This document shows positions 52,386 to 60,079 of a stretch of 64,000 bases of DNA, one piece after another. A program made the position numbers and the translations under genes. The notes beneath the pieces were generated by a model. The model was not told where the DNA came from. It ran no database searches and was given only the letters and a program-made list of their open reading frames with translations. The DNA is from Streptomyces sp. NBC_00083. Its GTDB lineage: Bacteria > Actinomycetota > Actinomycetes > Streptomycetales > Streptomycetaceae. The stretch lies in the NCBI RefSeq assembly GCF_026343295.1, contig NZ_JAPELY010000001.1:3162001-3226000 (forward strand). The letters are read 5' to 3'. Each line of letters opens with the position of its first letter. Within the stretch, counting starts at the first letter, position 1.

Positions 52386-53891
52386 TCAGCCGAGGCGGAA
52401 CTTCTGAGCGCCGCTGCCGTTGCAGTCCCAGATCTGCAGCCGTGTGCCGTTGGCGGTCGCTCCGCTCGGGGAGTCGAGGCAGCGGCCCGACTGCGGGTTG
52501 AAGAAGGAGCCGTCCGAGCGGGCCACCCAGTTCTGGCCGCCGACGCCGTTGCAGTCCCACAGCTCGACCTTGGTGCCGCCGGCCGTGCCGTTCCCGTTGA
52601 TGTCCAGACAGCGGCCGAGGGTACGCAGCGTGCCGTCGGCGAGGTGCGCCCAGTGCTGGTCCTCGGCGTACTTCTGGCACGCCCACAGCTGGACCGCGGC
52701 CCCGTCGGCCCCGGTGTCGTCGGCCGCCACGTCCACGCAGGTCCCGCCGGGGCCGGTGAACTTCCGCTGGTCGCCGTTGGGTTCGTCGGTCTGGCCCGTG
52801 TATCCCACGGAGGTGATGTTCGCCTGCACGGCGTTCTCGGTGGAGCCGCTCGGGTAGCCGGCGACCATCACGCCCTCGAAGAAGGTGCCGCGGTTCCAGT
52901 TGCTGTTGTCGCCGCCGGTGCCCAGGATGATGCCGCCCTCCTGCTGCATCGGCCGGTAGCCGCCACGGTTGGGCAGTGCCCCTTCCCACCAGGTGGACAG
53001 GGCGCCCGACTGGGCGTCGCCGCCCTTGAGCGCATAGGTGGTCCGGCCGTCGTTCTTGAGCATCGCGGTGACGTACGGGGTGGCGTTGCCGAGGTTGGCG
53101 GTGTTGGACCCGTCCGCCCCCTGGAACATTCCGTTCTCCAAGTCGGCCTCCACCCAGGGCCCCGATCCCGTGCAGGGAGCGAAGTAGCAGGTGGTGGCGA
53201 TGGAGACGGCGTCCATGTGGCCGTTGCCGGTGTCGGCGGGGGTGCGCTCCGCGTTGCCGTAGTCGAAGCAGCAGGCGGACCCGGTGTGGGTGCCGCTGGC
53301 GACCATGTAGGCGCCCTCGGCCTGGCCGCCCACGGCGGTGCCCGACGCCTGGCCGCTGGAGCGGTAGCCGACGCCCGGCGAGATCCAGATGCCGTACACC
53401 TTGTGGCCGCCCGCCGTCACCGAGATCTCGGAGGCGTCGGCACCCCGGTCGGCCCCCATGCCCGCGGTGCCCGCGGGGCCGGGCAGGAGGTCGTTGTGGC
53501 GGGCGGTCTGGTCGTAGACCCTGCTGATCGAGCAGGTGGTGGCGCGGCAGAAGGCGTCCTGCGCGGCGGCGTTCGCGTATCCGCCGGGGGACAGCGGCCC
53601 GATGTCCGCGACGGCACCGTCGACGGCCCGCTTCACCTGGTACAGCGGGCCGTCGTAGGAGCCGATGAGGGCGCGGGTCGTGCTGTGCGCGGCGACGCAC
53701 GGGGTGCCGGCGCTGCCGTAGATGTCGCAGGGCAAGGAAGGCGCGGCCTGGGACGCGCCGGGCAGCGCCAGAAGCGTTCCGAGGACGACGGACAGGACGG
53801 CGAGGACGGAGAGCAGGGCCCGCCATGCGGGAGCGCGGCGGTCGTTGTCCGAGACGTGCGACCCGGCGCGCGGGAGGGGCGTTCTGCGCAT
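52386..53891 (-). CDS. Secreted GH54 alpha-L-arabinofuranosidase with ricin-type lectin
   Basis: A 501-residue exported enzyme removing arabinose from arabinan/xylan. Signal peptide residues ~20-50 (ALLSVLAVLSVVLGTLLALP, GASQAA). The catalytic domain begins LPCDIYGSAGTPCVAAHSTT and matches the fungal AbfB type; DLENGMFQG and ILGTGGDNSNW hold the probable nucleophile Glu and acid Asp. The C-terminal CBM13 has repeated QxW motifs (VQLWACQKYAEDQHW, VELWDCNGVGGQNW, LQIWDCNGSGAQKF). ATG 53891 follows AGGAG. Convergent with the EEP gene. Confidence 0.93.
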   Translation of the reverse strand: MRRTPLPRAGSHVSDNDRRAPAWRALLSVLAVLSVVLGTLLALPGASQAAPSLPCDIYGSAGTPCVAAHSTTRALIGSYDGPLYQVKRAVDGAVADIGPLSPGGYANAAAQDAFCRATTCSISRVYDQTARHNDLLPGPAGTAGMGADRGADASEISVTAGGHKVYGIWISPGVGYRSSGQASGTAVGGQAEGAYMVASGTHTGSACCFDYGNAERTPADTGNGHMDAVSIATTCYFAPCTGSGPWVEADLENGMFQGADGSNTANLGNATPYVTAMLKNDGRTTYALKGGDAQSGALSTWWEGALPNRGGYRPMQQEGGIILGTGGDNSNWNRGTFFEGVMVAGYPSGSTENAVQANITSVGYTGQTDEPNGDQRKFTGPGGTCVDVAADDTGADGAAVQLWACQKYAEDQHWAHLADGTLRTLGRCLDINGNGTAGGTKVELWDCNGVGGQNWVARSDGSFFNPQSGRCLDSPSGATANGTRLQIWDCNGSGAQKFRLG

Positions 53892-54067
53892 ACGGTGCTC
53901 CTGAGGGTATGAGGGGGCCTCAAAAGGCGGGCGTGGCACGCGAGTTGTCAGGATGCGGCAGGGTTGGAACGTAGACCCGCTGTTTGGTTTCGTCAATGTT
54001 TGTTGCTTCGATGTGCCGGTACGTGAAAGAAGATTTGGGATTTCCCCGACTTGAGGAGCTGTTCCGC

Positions 54068-54802
54068 ATGCCGCGTCGACTCCGTGTGGTCCTGATGACC
54101 GCTGTGTCCCTGATGGCGGGTTCCGTGATCGCGCCCCCGCCGGCGTCGGCCGTCATCGGCGGGACGACGAGCACCTACGCGCCGTGGGCGGTACGCATCC
54201 TGGTCGACGGCAGACCGACGTGCACCGGGACGGCGGTCGCCCCGCGGTGGGTCATCAGCGCCTCGCACTGCTTCTTCGAGCAGGGCATGCCCGTCGCGGA
54301 CCGGCGGATCGAACTCCGGTTCGGCAGCCTCGACGAGCGCCGGGGGACCGTGGTGCGGCCGGTGGCGGGTGGGCGGGTGGGCGCCACCGACGCCGACATG
54401 ATGCTGATCAAGGTGGCGCCGATGAAGGTCCGCACGGCCCCGCTCGCCACGGACGGCGCCCTGCCCGGCCGGACCGTGCGGCAGTACGGCTGGGGCGCCA
54501 CCTGCGCCGGGGACGAGAACGCCTGCCAGTCACCGGTCCTGAAGGAGGCCGAACTGCGCGTCGTACGGCCCGACGACGCCCGGTGCGAGGGATACACGGC
54601 GCCGGGCGGCTCGGACTTCTGCATGGAGAAGGTGTCCGGGATCCCGGCCGGGGGAGACTCCGGCGGGCCGGTGATGAGCATCGCCCCGCACGGCGCCGAG
54701 ACCCTCGTGGGTGTCTTCGACGGATCGGACCGCGAGGAGATCGCCGAGGCGGGCGAGGTCTCGCGGCAGCGGGCGTGGATCCGGTCCGTGATCCGCCGCT
54801 GA
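54068..54802 (+). CDS. Secreted trypsin-like serine protease (S1)
   Basis: A 244-residue exported protease. The signal peptide (RRLRVVLMTAVSLMAGSVIA, cleaved near PASA) leads into VIGGTTSTYAPWAVRI, the activated N-terminus type. The triad is visible: His in ISASHCFFE, Asp in GATDADMMLIKV, Ser in IPAGGDSGGPVMS; an FCMEKVS segment and four or more Cys allow disulfides. ATG 54068 with GAGGAG 9 bases upstream is preferred over 53984. Probably a degradative extracellular protease. Confidence 0.9.
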   Translation: MPRRLRVVLMTAVSLMAGSVIAPPPASAVIGGTTSTYAPWAVRILVDGRPTCTGTAVAPRWVISASHCFFEQGMPVADRRIELRFGSLDERRGTVVRPVAGGRVGATDADMMLIKVAPMKVRTAPLATDGALPGRTVRQYGWGATCAGDENACQSPVLKEAELRVVRPDDARCEGYTAPGGSDFCMEKVSGIPAGGDSGGPVMSIAPHGAETLVGVFDGSDREEIAEAGEVSRQRAWIRSVIRR

Positions 54803-54821
54803 GAGAGCGAGCGCGTCGAGG

Positions 54822-55424
54822 TCAGGAACGCGCCGCCTTGATGAACTCCCGGATCGACTCGCTTGATTTGACGCCGCGTTCACGCTCCACACCGCTGGAG
54901 ACGTCCACTCCCCAGGCCCCGGTGACCTCGACGGCACGGCGCACATTGCCCGGGTGCAGGCCGCCGGCGAGGATCCAGCGGCCGTCGGGGGCGGCGAAGT
55001 CGGGGGAGGCCCAGTTCCACGGCTTGCCCGAGCCCGGGTCGGGTGCGTCGAGCAGCAGCAGGTCCTCGCCGAACGCGCCCGGTCGCGCCGCCGTCGCGGA
55101 CGCCGTCGTGGCCCGGATCAGTGTGCGGCCCTCCGCTCGCAGCGCCTCGTAGTACTCCGGCCCCTCGTCGCCGTGCAGCTGCACGGCACCGATGCCGCTC
55201 TCCTCCGTCAGCCGGCACACCTCGGGCAGCGGCTGGCCGCGGAAGACCCCGACCGTGAGGACATGGCTCGGGACTCGGGCCGCGAGGCGCCGCGCCGTGA
55301 CGGCCTCCACCGTGCGGACGCTGGGCGCGAAGACGAAACCGATCGCGTCCGCGCCGGCCTCGACACAGGTGTCGACGTCCTCGGGGGTGCGCAGACCGCA
55401 GATCTTGACGAAGAGATCACTCAT
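54822..55424 (-). CDS. trpF: Phosphoribosylanthranilate isomerase
   Basis: A 200-residue TIM-barrel enzyme of tryptophan synthesis. FVKICGLRTPEDVDTCVEAG has the catalytic Cys; VQLHGDEGPEYYEALR, DLLLLDAPDPGSGKPWNW (catalytic Asp) and ILAGGLHPGNVRRAVEVTGA, WGVDVSSGVERERGVK are the phosphate-binding loops. ATG 55424 is used; TTG 55436 is possible. It stands apart from any other trp gene, as in several Streptomyces, where PriA often does this step; a separate TrpF may belong to a specialised pathway or be redundant. Confidence 0.92.
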   Translation of the reverse strand: MSDLFVKICGLRTPEDVDTCVEAGADAIGFVFAPSVRTVEAVTARRLAARVPSHVLTVGVFRGQPLPEVCRLTEESGIGAVQLHGDEGPEYYEALRAEGRTLIRATTASATAARPGAFGEDLLLLDAPDPGSGKPWNWASPDFAAPDGRWILAGGLHPGNVRRAVEVTGAWGVDVSSGVERERGVKSSESIREFIKAARS

Positions 55425-55527
55425 GCCCCGAGTCAATCAAATCGCGCCGCGCCCGTCCTCGGCGCTGTCCGGGTAGAAGTGGCCGTCCGGTCGTTTGGCC
55501 GTGGGCCGCAGGGGTTAACCGGATCCC

Positions 55528-56466
55528 ATGCGATTCCTGTCAGCGAAGTCGGTGCCGGCCGGGGCGGGCTCCCCGGGACGAGGCGATGGGGAAGGGTGTG
55601 ATGTCACGTTGCGGTCCCTGCTCAAGGCACTGGACTCGCTCGGCGAACTCAAGCAGCTGGACAGGATCGTCGGACCCCTGCAGAAGGCCGTGCGTGCGGT
55701 GCCCCTCGGGCCCTACCGTGCCGTCCTGCAGGGCCGCCCGATCGGGCATCCGCTCCACCCCGTCCTGGTCCAGGTGCCCATCGGCTCCTGGAGCTCCGCC
55801 GCGGTGCTCGATCTGCTGCCCGGGGGCGGGCGCCCCGCACGTCTCCTCGTGGGCCTGGGCGTGGTGTCGGCCGTGCCGGCCGCGTGGGCGGGATGGGTGG
55901 ACTGGGCCGAACAGCCCGAGCGCCAGCTGCGTACCGGCGTGGTGCACGCGGCGGCCAACGGCGCGGCCATTGCCCTGTACGCGGGCTCCTGGGCGGTACG
56001 GGGCCGCGGCAGGCCGGTGCTCGGCCGACTGCTCGGGTTCGCGGGGCTGACCGTGGCCGGCGTCGGCGGCATGATCGGCGGGCACCTCGCCTTCCGGCAG
56101 GCGGTCGGCTCCAACAAGACGGAACCCGTCGACCACCTGGTGGAGCCGGGATGGCATTCCGTAGGCCGCGCCGCCGAGTTCTCGCAGGGGCAGGCGGCAC
56201 GCCGGATGCTGGGGGACGTCGCCCTGCTCGTGGTGAAGGAGCCGGACGGGTTCCACGTACTGGTCGACCGGTGCAGCCACATGGCGGGCCCGTTGTCCGA
56301 GGGGAAGATCGCCGACGGCTGCGTCGCCTGCCCGTGGCACGGCAGCGTCTTCCGCCTGGCGGACGGGGAGAACGTGGGAGGCCCGGCCACGGCGCCCCAG
56401 CCCGTCTTCGAGACCCGGCTGACCGAGGACGGTGTCCTGGAGGTCAGGCTGCCCGAGGCGGTCTGA
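55528..56466 (+). CDS. Rieske [2Fe-2S] protein with DUF2231-like membrane domain
   Basis: A 312-residue protein. The N-terminal half has hydrophobic helices (LHPVLVQVPIGSWSSAAVLD, LLGFAGLTVAGVGGMIGGHL), including the HPLHP...VPIG pattern of DUF2231. The C-terminal domain carries RCSHMAGPLSEGKIADGCVA and CPWHGSVF, the CxH...CxxH Rieske cluster ligands, all intact. Likely a membrane-tethered electron carrier; partner unknown. ATG 55528 has only a modest site (GGATCCC); a TTG codon near 55610 is an alternative start. Convergent with the lipase. Confidence 0.85.
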   Translation: MRFLSAKSVPAGAGSPGRGDGEGCDVTLRSLLKALDSLGELKQLDRIVGPLQKAVRAVPLGPYRAVLQGRPIGHPLHPVLVQVPIGSWSSAAVLDLLPGGGRPARLLVGLGVVSAVPAAWAGWVDWAEQPERQLRTGVVHAAANGAAIALYAGSWAVRGRGRPVLGRLLGFAGLTVAGVGGMIGGHLAFRQAVGSNKTEPVDHLVEPGWHSVGRAAEFSQGQAARRMLGDVALLVVKEPDGFHVLVDRCSHMAGPLSEGKIADGCVACPWHGSVFRLADGENVGGPATAPQPVFETRLTEDGVLEVRLPEAV

Positions 56467-56499
56467 GCCGCTCCTGCGCCCGGACCGCCCGCGGGGGCG

Positions 56500-57855
56500 T
56501 CAGGACGCCGGCTTCTCCGGGGCGAGCGAGTTGCCCGCCGGGATGCGCCCGCAGTCGGAGGGCGCGCTCTTGCCCGCGAAGCGGTCGTTGAGCCAGCCGA
56601 GCGCCTGCGGGGCCCAGGGCACGATGGCGCCGACGTGGCTGAGCAGACCGTACTGCTGGAACTTGATCGACTTGTTGCCGGTGTCGCAGTACTGCCGCGC
56701 CAGCGTCCGCACATCGCCGGCCACCATCACGCCGTCACCCCTGCCGATGCCCGGCAGGTTGCTGAAGGTCCCCTCCAGCACACCGCCGTTGCCCTGCGCG
56801 ATGAACCCGGGCACGGTGGGGGTGGGCGCAGAGCCGAGGTTCAGCCTGTTGACGGCATCGAGGAACTCGGGCACGGAGTTCGGGTCGGCGTACTCCGGCT
56901 TGGCCAGCTTCTTCCACGTCAGGCCGGGGTACTGGCCGAGCGCGTTGACGATCGAGCCGTTCTCCAGCTTCTTGTACACCTCGAGGCCGTAGCTGCTCAT
57001 GTAGGGCTTGAGGTCGATGCCGAACGAGCGGGAGGCGCCGATGAGCGCCATCGGGATGACACCGGCCCAAACAGCGCTGCCGTCCACGTACTTGAGGTTG
57101 TGGGCCGGGGCGACGAGGAGCCCGCCCTCGGTGAAGCCGACCAGGTTGCGGTTGACGTCCGGCGCGTAGCTCGGAGCCAGGGTGGCGGCCCACTGGGTCG
57201 CGATGGCACCGCCCGAGTACCCGATCAGACCGAACCGCGTGGAGGCGTTCATGCCGGTCTCGGGAGCTCTGCCGGCGGCGCGGATCGAGTCGAGCGTGGT
57301 GGTGCCGTACTCGGGACCGGCCGCGAAGTCGGCGGTCTGCCCCTCCGTGTCCGGCACGACGACGTCGTAGCCCTGCAGCAGGAACGGCACGAGGACGAGT
57401 GCTTCGGCATTGGGAAGCACGCCCCCCAGGGTGACGTTGCCGGCGATCGCCCGCGACGGACCGTCCGCGGGGTTCAGCGAGTCGTAGGCCGACTGGTAGG
57501 AGACGGCTTTGCTGCCGTCGCCTCCCGGGCTGCGCACCACCGAGGTCACTCCGACGGAGGCGCGGCCCTGGGCGTCGGTGGTGCGGTAGAGCAGCTGAAC
57601 TGCCTTGACCGGCGTGGGGATGCCGAGCAGGTGGTACTGGAGGGTTCGCGTCTTCAGTACGGTGCCGGGCGTGTACGAGGACAGCGGCTCGCTGCCGTCG
57701 TAGGTGTAGAAGGAATCGCTTCCCGCGGCCTTCGCCGACACAGCGGGGGCGGGGGCAACGGCCGGGGCGGCCGCGGCGGTCGACACCGGTACGGCGGCGA
57801 CGGTCAGGGCCGTGATGGCTGCGGTGGCCATGTGGCGTACGGCGGTCGTGTGCAT
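56500..57855 (-). CDS. Secretory lipase family protein
   Basis: A 451-residue exported esterase/lipase. Signal peptide HTTAVRHMATAAITALTVAA to about residue 34. The alpha/beta-hydrolase nucleophile is in FGLIGYSGGAIATQWAATLA, with upstream LLQGYDVVVPDTEGQTADFA and a C-terminal FQQYGLLSHVGAIVPW region near the expected His. This matches the LIP (Candida lipase A-like) family of actinomycetes. ATG 57855 follows GAGGT. Likely degrades extracellular triglycerides or esters. Confidence 0.9.
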   Translation of the reverse strand: MHTTAVRHMATAAITALTVAAVPVSTAAAAPAVAPAPAVSAKAAGSDSFYTYDGSEPLSSYTPGTVLKTRTLQYHLLGIPTPVKAVQLLYRTTDAQGRASVGVTSVVRSPGGDGSKAVSYQSAYDSLNPADGPSRAIAGNVTLGGVLPNAEALVLVPFLLQGYDVVVPDTEGQTADFAAGPEYGTTTLDSIRAAGRAPETGMNASTRFGLIGYSGGAIATQWAATLAPSYAPDVNRNLVGFTEGGLLVAPAHNLKYVDGSAVWAGVIPMALIGASRSFGIDLKPYMSSYGLEVYKKLENGSIVNALGQYPGLTWKKLAKPEYADPNSVPEFLDAVNRLNLGSAPTPTVPGFIAQGNGGVLEGTFSNLPGIGRGDGVMVAGDVRTLARQYCDTGNKSIKFQQYGLLSHVGAIVPWAPQALGWLNDRFAGKSAPSDCGRIPAGNSLAPEKPAS

Positions 57856-58034
57856 GAATACCTCGGCTCGCTGGATGGAACTGGGGGATGAGCGACGCAC
57901 GTGTTACTAGAGGTAACGGGGCTGTAAGTTACCAAGAGGTAAGTCTGTTGCACAGGGCTGCGGCAGGAGTTTGTGTCCGGCCTCGCCCGGATGGTGGGCA
58001 CGGGCGGGGCCGGGCGGGGTGGGCGCGGGTCGGG

Positions 58035-58574
58035 TCAGGTCAGGACGAGCCAGGTGCGGCCGTCGATCAGTTCGCGTGCTGCGTCGAGGTGGCCGCAGTG
58101 GCATGCCGTCTCGGTGATGACGTGGAGCAGGACGTCGCGCAGCGTGTGCAAGTGGGGCGCGCTGAACAGGTCGTGGGGCCACCACGCCAAGGGGGCGTCG
58201 GCCGGCGTGGCGGCGATGACGGCGTCGGCGCGCGCGGTGTCGCGCCGGTATCCGGCGAGCACATCGGTCGCCGGGGTGTCGGGCGCGACGTGCCACGCCT
58301 CGTCGCCGCTCGGCAGCGAGGCGATGAGGTCCTCGTCGCCGGCGACGACGGCGCAGAACCAGAAGCGCTCCACGTCGAGCGCGAGGTGCTGGACGAGCCC
58401 GAGGCAGTGCCATCCCGACGGCAGCACGGGCCGCCGCAGGGCCTGGTCGTCGAGCCCGTCGAGGATGCCGAGGACATGGCGGCGCTGTCCGTCCAGAACG
58501 GCGAGCAGGGCCCGGACTTCGCCGTCCGGGGCGGCCGGGTGATCGGTGTCGGTCGTCTTCGTGGTGTCGGTCAC
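58035..58574 (-). CDS. DinB/DUF664-like protein
   Basis: A 179-residue helical protein. RALLAVLDGQRRHVLGILDG, SGWHCLGLVQHLALDVERFW and HVITETACHCGHLDAAREL are the helices of the DinB-like fold, with His residues placed for a metal site (ETACHCGHLD). Family members include mycothiol-dependent enzymes; exact function unknown. GTG 58574 is the likely start, with weak ribosome site; the frame extends to 59027 without support. Confidence 0.85.
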   Translation of the reverse strand: MTDTTKTTDTDHPAAPDGEVRALLAVLDGQRRHVLGILDGLDDQALRRPVLPSGWHCLGLVQHLALDVERFWFCAVVAGDEDLIASLPSGDEAWHVAPDTPATDVLAGYRRDTARADAVIAATPADAPLAWWPHDLFSAPHLHTLRDVLLHVITETACHCGHLDAARELIDGRTWLVLT

Positions 58575-58646
58575 GAGCACACAGGATGACGCAGTTCTCC
58601 TGGCCGCGCCCCCGGTTGGGGCCCTCGACGGGCACCCGGCCCTGCG

Positions 58647-58680
58647 CGGTGTGCGGCGGGCGCGCGGTCGCCGCACACCG
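58647..58680. other. Perfect 12-bp inverted repeat in a divergent region
   Basis: CGGTGTGCGGCG (58647-58658) and CGCCGCACACCG (58669-58680) around 10 bases. The flanking genes diverge, so it is not positioned as a normal terminator; it could be an operator or a 5' leader hairpin. Confidence 0.5.
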
Positions 58681-58864
58681 GCCGCGGCGTCCCGTGCGGG
58701 ATCGAACCGGATCAATTGAAGCCATCCCGGGCGCTGTTCGCGCGGGGTTGTCCGGGAGCTCTCACAAGATTGTCCGTGCTTCGTAACGGAGGCATCCCCC
58801 GGCCCGGACCACTCGTCCTGTGGAGTGGTCGGACGGCGACCGGGTTCGGTGAGCAACTGCGTGA

Positions 58865-59647
58865 ATGGGGCGGGACATGGCACGGCACGTCGGTGGGCGG
58901 GGCTGGTACGGCAAGGTGACGGGCGCGGCGGTCGGTGTGACGCTGCTCGCCACGGGCGCTTCGGTGTGGACCGCGCAGGCCGGCACCGCCGACGGCCCGT
59001 CGTCCAAGGGCTCCGCCTCGGCCGCACCGGCCGATCCCAAGCCGGTCGCGGACACCATCGTCCACTCCTCGGACGCGGGCCCGCACGGCGTCAACATCAC
59101 CATCGACGACGGCCCCGACCCCGTGTGGACGCCTCAAGTCCTCGACCTGCTGCGGGAGTACGGGGTGAAGGCCACCTTCTGCATGGTGGGGACGCAGGCG
59201 CAGGCCCACCCGGACCTCGTGAAGAAGGTGGTCGCCGCCGGGCACCGCCTGTGCGACCACACCGTTTCGCACAACACCGCGATGGACAAGGCGTCCGAGG
59301 CCTACCAGTCGCAGCAGATACTCGACGCCGAGCGCATGATCACCAAGGCGTCCGGCGGCGTGCGTCCCCTGTACTACCGCGCGCCCGGCGGGGCCTTCAC
59401 CCCCTACAGCCGTCAGCTCGCCGCCTCCCACGGCATGCGGCCGCTGGGCTGGAACGTGGACAGCAAGGACTTCGAGCGTCCGGGCGTGGACACCATCGTG
59501 GCCACCGTCGAGCACGAGCTGCCCAACGGGCCGACGGTCCTCTTCCACGACGCGGGCGGCGACCGCGGCCAGACCCTCCAGGCACTGCGCCGGCTGCTCC
59601 CCAAGCTCAAGCAGCAGGGGCACACCTTCGGCTTCCCGGTGCACTGA
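58865..59647 (+). CDS. Secreted polysaccharide deacetylase
   Basis: A 260-residue exported NodB-domain enzyme. After a signal segment (KVTGAAVGVTLLATGASVWT) come the five motifs: NITIDDGPDPVWTP, LCDHTVSHN (metal His pair), YYRAPGGAFTPYS, GWNVDSKDFE and VLFHDAGG. All ligands are present, so it should deacetylate a GlcNAc-containing cell wall or chitin oligomer. The start may be ATG 58865 or ATG 58877. Followed on the same strand by a small hypothetical gene. Confidence 0.92.
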   Translation: MGRDMARHVGGRGWYGKVTGAAVGVTLLATGASVWTAQAGTADGPSSKGSASAAPADPKPVADTIVHSSDAGPHGVNITIDDGPDPVWTPQVLDLLREYGVKATFCMVGTQAQAHPDLVKKVVAAGHRLCDHTVSHNTAMDKASEAYQSQQILDAERMITKASGGVRPLYYRAPGGAFTPYSRQLAASHGMRPLGWNVDSKDFERPGVDTIVATVEHELPNGPTVLFHDAGGDRGQTLQALRRLLPKLKQQGHTFGFPVH

Positions 59648-59738
59648 ACCCGTAGGAACTCCTCGTATGGTTCCGTGCGTTGACCGAAGAGCAGGCCATG
59701 GACATGGCCCCGCGAATCACCAGAAAGCAGGACAGTAC

Positions 59739-60062
59739 ATGACGTACGAGCAGCCGCTGCCCGAGCCCGACCCGGAGGCGCAGGGGCCCACGGAGGCGGA
59801 GCGGGCCGGGCGTCAGGCCGTGCGCCGTCAGGCCCAGGGAATGGGGCACCACGAGGCCGCTCAGGCGTTCCGTCGTCTCGCCGCCGCACCGGACAGCCCC
59901 TCGGAGGACGAGGCGGACAGCCAGGAGGACCGGGGCGACGGAGGGCGGCGCCTCGCCGAACTGGCCGAGTGGGAGCGGATCGTGGACCAGCTGTCGCTCC
60001 ACGCGGGCACCTACGACATCGACACCGACCCGTACGTGCAGGGCGAGCGCGCGGCACACTGA
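59739..60062 (+). CDS. Small acidic hypothetical protein
   Basis: A 107-residue soluble protein: Pro/Glu-rich N-terminus (MTYEQPLPEPDPEAQGPTEA), a helical Arg/Gln stretch, and an acidic end (WERIVDQLSLHAGTYDIDTD). No motif recognised. ATG 59739 follows AAGCAGGAC; the frame opens at 59667. It ends 17 bases before the convergent LAL regulator stop. Function unknown. Confidence 0.65.
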   Translation: MTYEQPLPEPDPEAQGPTEAERAGRQAVRRQAQGMGHHEAAQAFRRLAAAPDSPSEDEADSQEDRGDGGRRLAELAEWERIVDQLSLHAGTYDIDTDPYVQGERAAH

Positions 60063-60079
60063 CACCCCGGCGCTCCGTG

